Source: Ectocarpus siliculosus (taxonomy: Eukaryota > Sar > Phaeophyceae > Ectocarpales > Ectocarpaceae). From it: 64,000 nucleotides of DNA. Each line of letters opens with the position of its first letter. Within the stretch, counting starts at the first letter, position 1. This document shows positions 57,471 through 64,000 of this stretch, piece after piece. The notes under the pieces were generated by a model. It saw only the letters and a program-made list of their open reading frames with translations. It made no database searches and was not told the DNA's origin. The DNA lies in NCBI GenBank assembly GCA_000310025.1, contig FN649750.1, forward strand, positions 952,723 through 1,016,722, in the 5' to 3' direction. Both the position numbers and the translations under genes were made by a program.

Positions 57471-57499
57471 GCCTGCAACAACAGAGAAGGCGGTGTTCT

Positions 57500-60400
57500 A
57501 TTTTTACTAGAGTGTCCCGCTCGCCTTTTTTTTTTTTGCGACGTGTGGTTGCATATTTCTTTGCCACTGCCGAAAAAGACCGCTGGATCTTTACGCAGTC
57601 CACCTTTCGCATTTATCATTTTACACCGAACGACGCAGGACGGGTCGACCTTCATCATTGTTGTTGTTGTTGTTGTCTTCACATGAAAAACCGTTCCGAT
57701 CTCTCTCTACCCAGTAACTTCAGATGTCCGCTTACTTGTGGATTACCTGTTGGAAATTGTGGGAATCCCTTCATTCCGAGAGAGCCACAGGTCGGCATCA
57801 GGCCTTTTCTTTTTTTTGTATGCACTTTTCTTAGATGCACTTTTCTTCCTGTGAAGTTTTGACGTTGCGCTTGCCATCGTCGCTGAAGTGTTTGTGGCTT
57901 CAAACCTTCTCAGCCGACCTTCAAACTTCTTGCTTGTTGATGGTAACTTCTCCGCGCATGAGTCATATGCAGTTATGACCTACCTGCGCTTTGACTTTCA
58001 CGATGGGTATTTTACCTCTTTGTCTTGCATTGGTGAGTACCTGCGTTATACGGAAGGATCGTTCCACTACGCAAACGTCGACGTCTCCGGTTTTTTTTTT
58101 GTTCCCTCCGCACTCCTTCCTTGCGGCGGTTTTCACACCGACTTCGAACGTGGGGTGCAATTTCCTCTCTTCGTACCTTCCTCGTCGGCCTTCTCCATCG
58201 GTATGTACATCATGTATACCTCGATTTTTCGGATTTTCGATTCCGATTGAGACAAGACTACGGACTGACATTTCCCTTTCACCTCCGACGAGACCGCGCG
58301 CTCGTCGAGTGCCGAAATTCTTCACCACTTCCTTGCCTCTCCCAACACCGCCCCTTCTTCCCGCCCCAACAAATCTTCTCCCCTTCTTCTTCTTCTTCTT
58401 TCCTTCCTCCCGGACACTCACCACCATCCGTCCTGGATGTTGGCCCCCAGCCCCATTGGGGGGCGGGGGGCCAATCCTTAACCCTAGTACGATTTGTACG
58501 TAGCCAATAACGTAGCCAATAAGAAATAAATCGTCCACGTACATATCGGGCAGTCGTGTGATAACATTGTTAAGTGTTGTAGCACGATTCAGGACGATTG
58601 AAAAAAGTTCGGGGGACAGTAGTCACACGGCCTTCTACAGAGGGAATATATTACCATGCTTGATGAAAGCTTCCGGAAAGTGGTGGAAGCTACAGTAGTG
58701 ACTAGTGACCATTGCTTCTAGGTGGAAGCTCAGTGGAAGTACCTCCATCAGGTTCGAGCAAGCAGCGCTGGAGGGTCCGCAACGACCGTGGAAGCTTCCA
58801 TGCAAGCTTCCACCATGTCCACAAACATCTGACACCGGCTGAAAAGGGCGTTGAAGTCACTTAAGCAATCCTTTAGAACGCGACATGGGTTTAGGACAAG
58901 AGGAACAACGGCACTGTGTATATTCAAAATCAGACGAGACAAGGACCAACAAAAGTAGTCGTGTTGCGCCCACGCATGGTTATCGGGACAGCTGGCTAGG
59001 GGCAGTCGGACGCGGTGCAGGGCAGGAACTAACTATTCCCAGGAGACCGACAACTCAGCACTTCCCAAAAATCATCAACACCATCGCGCACTGTCGTAGC
59101 AGTCACGGCCAAAGGCAACGATCCATCAGCAGCGGGGCGCTCCACCTTCCCCAACATCAGGGGACACTACAGGCGGGTATCCAAGCTGGCTTCTCCGCTT
59201 GTCCTTGTCCCTCGTCCTTCGTTTCCAGCCTATCTCCAGTCAGCTCTTCGGGCGCCATCTTGTGGTTGGGTTCACACCCACCCCCGTCCCGTTCCCGCCG
59301 CCGAGTTCCTTGTTGGCTCTTCCAGTAAACCATCAATCTTTCCTTTACCATCTCATTTCCGTTGATCATTCTTGACCCTCGACCGAACAAGTGCGGGTTG
59401 TGCAAAGAGTAGGTGAGCGCAAGGGGCGCAGGTAAAAGGTCGCTGCGCAGAAACTGCAACTCCTACCAAGAGCACTAATAGAGGGTATCCAAGGGTGTAT
59501 CACGAAACTTCTTCCTTCCTCATGATGCACATCCTCTGTCCTGACAGTGCATATCGATGCAGTAACTTTAATTCCAGACAGAGCAAGCACCGCCACATCC
59601 GAGCGGATGACAAAATTTTGATCGACTTTGTTTTTCTCCAAATTTCATTGAAGTGGGCACCATAGTTGAAGATAGCCTGATTACTGGTATCTTACTCCCA
59701 AGGACTTCTCTGATCACGGCTGCCCCAGCATTTCGGCACCATTCGCGCACGAAGAGAGTTTCCAAGTCGACGCGGCATGCTGACCACAGACACGTTGAGG
59801 AGGCGAGCACAACGATGAAAAAATCGCCACCGTGTCGCAAACGGTACGGAACCGCTTTGGCTTGGGCTGCACGTCTCTTGGACTGCAATAACAGCCCGGG
59901 GGTAGCCCCGGCCTCAACTGAGGTCCCTTTCCGTTTTGCCAGCGGGCTCACGAAAGGAAGGCCCATCTCACGAGCAAAGTCTCCAAAATGTGTGCCAGAG
60001 CCATGAATACATTAACGAAGTTGGCTTGGGCTGCACTTTCCCTTTGAGTGTCACCATCTAAATCGCTCGTGTCCGAACCGTTCGTTCACTTTTCCCGCTC
60101 CATTTTTGGTTTTGCTAGGTGTATGTGTGGAGGGAGGGAGAAGAGCAGTTTCTGCAACGGGCGATTTGTCGGTGGCGGCATAGAGCTCCTCAGACTGCGG
60201 ACGCCTCAAGGACGCCGGAAGGAGCGGGGCACGGGGGAGAATGGCCGGCAACCGAGTGATGCTACGGTAGGGGGGTCACCTCATCCTACACTTTCGGGTA
60301 CGGAGACGCGTTATACTTAAAACCTGTTGGTTGCAATGTTTCGATGTAGAATCGCCGCAACAGGACTACAGCACATGCTGTGTACCACAAGAGTAGTATG

Positions 60401-60850
60401 TCGCCCCAAACGAGCCCCCCCCCTACCTACCGTCGCATCTGCTACCCCGACGGCGAAAGGGCGAATTCGCCATTCAAAACCAAAATGGGCATGTTGTCTC
60501 CATGATGACGGGTTTACGACGAAGCGCACAACATCGTTGTCAAGGCGTCGCCTGCACAACTCAAGGAAAGGTAGAGGTTCATGGGGTCTAACAGCCACCG
60601 CCCTGAACGCACACACACGTGGCTACATTGCGGAGTTAACACACCCGGGTGTGCAATGTGTTTTGCCGCGTTGTGCGCTGAGGACGCAAGGAAGAGAGGA
60701 CAAAGAGAGAATCTTCTTCTTCACGTCGTCGACCGATTCATGGATTATCCCACGGCGAATAAGTGCTCCATTAACATTTGCCGCATGTGCATACACATAT
60801 GTGCTTAACATCGAATCCATCACGGATACCTGCATGCCCATGGGCGGCCC
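57500..60850. other. Stretch without a supported gene
   Basis: It contains poly-T and TTC-rich tracts, a cluster of GGAAGCTTCCA-type palindromes (58725-58820) and a short duplicated ACGTAGCCAATAA (58499-58520). Open frames up to about 190 codons exist on both strands but are compositionally biased (Lys/Arg/Gly or Ser/Phe/Pro rich) and I recognise none. Confidence 0.4.
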
Positions 60851-60951
60851 ATGAAGTGCCCACCGTGGGCACTTCAACCAAGAACTTTGCCACCGGCACA
60901 TCAACCTAGAACTTAGCCTCCAGCGCCAACCTAGCACGTATCGCCTGGGCT

Positions 60952-60982
60952 TGGGGTTAGGGTTAGGGTTAGCGTTAGGGTT
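60952..60982 (+). repeat. Telomere-like TTAGGG tract (interstitial)
   Basis: Four TTAGGG-like units in a row with one GCG interruption (GGGGTTAGGGTTAGGGTTAG, CGTTAGGGTTA). Only about 30 bases, in the interior of the sequence. Confidence 0.85.
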
Positions 60983-62294
60983 ATTAGCCGCTATAGTGCC
61001 CGTTCGAACGCGGATAATCTATCTATTGCTTAGGAGTACACTGATTCGGTTGAAGGGCTCTTATTGGCCGCCCATGGGCTTCCGCCCATGGGCATGCCCA
61101 TGGGTCGCCCACGGGTCACCCATGGATCACCCATGGGAATCCCATGGGTCGTTTGCGAAAACTGTAGAAATTGTGGGAGACCCCCGACGCTAGACGTTGG
61201 TTACTGGATGCTGATTTGCGCAGGTTAAGTCACGTCAGGTCCCCGAAAAATGAGAGACGACGTGTCTTGGTAGGGCTCCCCATGGCCCTTGCGCTATTGG
61301 AGGTAGCTGTCCTGTCGTCCGTACCTAAGTAAGATGGGCTGTGGCACTTGTACGCGCAGTCTTTGGAGCTGTTGTTTTTCATGAAGGGAACACAACAGTA
61401 GTATCACGTCCGTATAAGTAACGACCCTAATGGGGGAATTTCGGGAATGTGTGTATGTCGACAATTTTCACCAAAACGGGCGTGCCTAACCATGAGATAT
61501 CGGGGGAAGGTATGCGTACGTCCTTGACAAGAGTACCAGACCAACCGTCACGAGGTACTTGGTTGCTTGGACCCGAGATAATACCGAGATCAGTCCAGTG
61601 AAATGATGGCATTGATTGAAAACCAAACGACTAAAACCGAAAGACTGTCTCTTTTCGTCCAGGTTTTGAAGAAACACAACGTCTTGGAGAACGCGAGCGA
61701 CGAGACGACTACGGCCAAGTTCGCTGCACACGACGATGCTATGTGCTCAATAAAAAAAGAAAAACTTAGTCGCTTCAGCCCTTCAGACACTTGTGATGGC
61801 TATATTCATTGAGAACACCCAGTCATGTGCGGTCGGTCACCTCGCCCAGTGGCTCATGTTCTTCGACCTGCGCTGCGTGGCAAGCAGTTGGCTGTTGAGA
61901 GGGATCGGTCCACCAGTGGGCTTGTTGATAATGACGAAACGTTGACATTTCAGATGACTCCCTCCTGGATCTCAAATCCCATCGCCCAGGTACAATCGTT
62001 GAGCGCATGAAAGCCAGCCCATCGCCACCGAAAACAAAGATCTGTCGGTACAGGCTGGCCCATCTACACCGACCTAAACCAACGATTAATGAATTTTCCT
62101 GGCGACTCTTTACGGACCTCTCACAACTCAACTGCCTGGGTGTTGGGGGCCCACAACACCCATGGGGTACCACAACAAATTCGTGAAAAATGTAAGACTT
62201 CCCTTCCCTGACTTTCCAAACACCAATGCCGCAGGTTGAATCCACAACATCTGTCGGCACTACAAGAACTTTACTGTAATTTCTACCGGTTCAC
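60983..62294. other. 3' flank of the TPR gene
   Basis: No supported exon beyond the palindrome cluster. A plus-strand ORF at 61603-61812 has balanced composition but no splice or family support; the C-terminal exon of the TPR gene (minus strand) may lie here unrecognised. Confidence 0.35.
61065..61152. repeat. Cluster of CCCATGGG palindromes
   Basis: CCCATGGG or one-base variants (CCCACGGG, CCCATGGA) occur about eight times in under 90 bases, for example GCCCATGGGCATGCCCATGG. A related GCCCATGGGCGGCCCATGAA lies near 60836, on the other side of the TTAGGG tract. Confidence 0.85.
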
Positions 62295-63916
62295 ATGGCT
62301 CTCCAACAGCAGTGCCCTGTTGTTGCGCCATGTGGCAAGATCCAAGTTGTCGAGGCTGAGATTCTTCTCCCCAATCGCAATAGCTCGAAGGTAGAGAAGG
62401 TCTGCTTCCTCGTACTCGCCCTGGAAGGGGAGGAGAAAGCACAACACGGGTGGAACCAAGGCAACCGGGTGAAATGCCCAACAGCCACTCGGTCGTTGAG
62501 CAATGGATTCACACCAAGCCAAATATTTCCGAGCATAACCACGTTCCACACATAACAACTCTAAAAGAAAAACTGAACATTTTGACGGCTCCAAACATCT
62601 GCTTCAACCGCGTCAGGCATCCTCACGAAACCGCGAGAAATACAAAACAACCATGGCTTTCACCTGTTTCTTTAACAGCAGCGCCAAGTTGTTGAGACGT
62701 GGGGCAAGATCTAGGTGATCGGGGCCAAGCGTCTTCTCGCCAATCTCAATAGCTCGACGATACAGAGAGCGTGCCTCATCGTACTCGCCCTGTGGAGCAC
62801 GCAGCGGGGTGGCGTGAGGCATCGGGACCCTCCAAAAGTTTGGAATATTCAACAAATGACGGTGAGAACACGTTCTCCTGGAAAACCCTCATGTTTCTCA
62901 CCTGCAGCTCCAACAAAGCCGCTCGGTTGTTTAGTCCTGTGGCCACTTGGGGGTGCTCACTCCCCAACGATTTTTCCCAAATGGCAAGCGCACGCTTGTT
63001 TAGAGGATCGGCTTGCTCACAGATGTCCTGATACGTGATGACAGGAGAATGAGCGGGACGAAGGCTAACAATAGTGAGGCAAACGTCAGGCGGCAGGGCT
63101 CCTCAAGCTGGGACCAAATATTCAATGGTGCTCGGAGAATATATGCTTTACAACTCCGCTCGGAAATGTGGCAAGATCTGGATAGCCTGGGAAGCGTTTT
63201 CGTACCAATTTCAAAGCGTCGAGGGTGCAGAGGGTGTGCCTGGTCGTTATTGCTCTAACAAGCAGCAAAGAAGTGGTATGAGGCAGCGATCCCACCAAGA
63301 GCTTTTCAGTGTTCTACAAATGGCGGCCGTGAGAAGCTTCCTGTCTTAGTCTGATGGTGCTCAACTGGCACTCCGACAACCCCGCCCAGTTGTTGAGCAA
63401 TCCAAGCAAACCAGCAGCAGCTTCTAAGAACTTTGAACCTTCTACACGGAAAATTCTCACGTGCTGCTTTAACGCAACATCATTCACAGGGTAACATGAG
63501 AAACTTCCTTGGTGCTTCTGACAGATCTCGCCTTCTTGACCGCTGCCAGGTTGTTGAGCGCTGCGGCCAAGCTCGGGTGCTCAGGGTCGAGATTCTTCTC
63601 TTGTTCCATACACCGCTCGCAGAGTTGCTGAGCTTCAGCGAGTTTGCCCTGGAAGGGAAGTGCAAAGCACGAAACGGGTGTAGTGAACGCGTTGTACTAC
63701 GCTGCGGCAAAACAAAAGGCCAACAACCGCGCCCTGTTGTCGAGCCTCGTGGCAAGATCTGGGTGGTTTCCTTGGAAAATTTAGATGCGATCCCACCTGC
63801 TTGAGCTCTGCCAGGTTGTTGAGCGTTGCGGCCAAGCTCGGGTGTTCAGGGCCGAGGACCTCCTCCTCTATTGCCATGCACCGCTCGTAGAGTTGCTCAG
63901 CTTCAGTGTACTTGCC
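62295..63916 (-). CDS. TPR-repeat gene, one TPR per exon (3' part; 5' half outside window)
   Basis: Kinesin-light-chain-like tetratricopeptide units form a helical protein-binding superhelix. Good exons in transcript order: 63916-63797 (40 codons), 63648 to about 63532 (39), 63027-62902, 62789-62664 and 62420-62295 (42 codons each). Each follows a CAG or CCAG acceptor. Those at 63797, 62902, 62664 and 62295 precede a GT donor and keep phase 0, so whole repeats can be gained or lost without a frame change. Typical unit: GEYDEARSLYRRAIEIGEKT, LGPDHLDLA, RLNNLALLL. The second exon lacks a clear GT donor and is one codon short in its turn. In brown algae this architecture belongs to NB-ARC-TPR candidate immune receptors; the NB-ARC part would lie beyond 64000 and is not seen, so receptor identity is inference. 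The C-terminal exon was not found. Confidence 0.8.
63090..63250 (-). pseudogene. Degenerate TPR cassette
   Basis: The minus strand keeps a blurred TPR core (ALKLVRKRFPGYPDLATF, cf. A..I..K.LG..H.DLAT.LNNLA) without a good acceptor or LNN-LA end. It is spaced like the neighbouring cassettes, which suggests a decayed exon in what is now intron. Confidence 0.5.
63365..63412 (-). pseudogene. Fragment of a TPR cassette (C-terminal helix only)
   Basis: Minus strand LLNNWAGLSECQ resembles the LNNLAxLLxxQ end of the intact units and stands where a cassette would be expected. Confidence 0.4.
63715..63765 (-). pseudogene. Fragment of a TPR cassette between two intact exons
   Basis: Minus strand HPDLATRLDNRARLLA matches the second half of the TPR unit, but the first helix is missing. 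It lies between the exons 63532-63648 and 63797-63916. Confidence 0.5.
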
Positions 63917-64000
63917 CTGAAGGGTAAGGGGCAAGCACGAAACGGGCGTAGCCAAGACATTGTACTGCACTGCGGGTAGAACAACAGGCCAACATGGGTG

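Noticed and set aside
58485-58544. MYVDDLFLIG peptide resembling the YVDD box of reverse transcriptases
   Set aside because: The flanking frame shows none of the neighbouring RT motifs, no RNase H or integrase, and no long terminal repeats were seen; probably chance or a very old remnant.
59568-60006. Overlapping long ORFs on both strands
   Set aside because: Neither strand shows recognisable motifs; the two frames are antisense shadows of each other.

Overview
The window is nuclear DNA of an intron-rich eukaryote. A brown alga (Ectocarpus-like stramenopile) fits best: genes are split into many short exons by long repeat-rich introns, (GTT)n/(CAG)n repeats are abundant, and the right end carries a gene in which single phase-0 exons each encode one roughly 42-residue TPR unit, an arrangement reported for brown-algal NB-ARC-TPR receptor genes. 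No prokaryotic operon, plasmid or CRISPR signature is present. The species is inferred, not proven.

Layout. 1-1.3 kb: tail of an unidentified membrane protein gene (+). 4.9-23.6 kb: a nearly complete Ku80 (XRCC5-type) gene on the minus strand, reconstructed as 19 exons with compatible phases (about 720 residues); only the first short exon is missing. A 100-N gap at 15126-15225 lies inside it and is flanked by a duplicated, degraded copy of one exon. 26.5-27.7 kb: a three-exon proteasome assembly chaperone 3 (PSMG3/PAC3) gene (+), in head-to-head orientation to Ku80. 31.0-32.9 kb: an unidentified three-exon gene (+). 35.1-37.4 kb: an intronless hybrid histidine kinase (CHASE-like sensor, HisKA, HATPase, receiver) on the minus strand.

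38.1-48.05 kb is the most notable region: a roughly 9.9-kb piggyBac-type transposon bounded by TTAA and matching terminal inverted repeats (TTAACCCTT(A/T)CGTGACT). It carries an OTU-like cysteine protease ORF running directly into a multi-exon piggyBac transposase with three candidate catalytic aspartates and a Cys-rich tail, plus an unrelated two-exon passenger gene on the opposite strand. Small frame breaks at the OTU ends suggest early decay, assembly error or a recoding site.

48-62 kb is gene-poor, with diverged tandem duplications, a zinc-ribbon-like gene with an internal TGA (54.2-55.4 kb), a TTAGGG-like tract and a CCCATGGG palindrome cluster near 61 kb. From 62.3 kb to the window end, minus-strand TPR exons (five good, three degenerate) form the 3' part of a gene whose 5' half lies outside.

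Several short dispersed repeats end in poly-C/G tracts next to an ATGAGTAC motif; two inverted copies bracket one Ku80 exon. Beyond Ku80 (DNA end joining) and the transposon, whose excision breaks would be substrates for that repair, no functional cooperation between the genes is implied.
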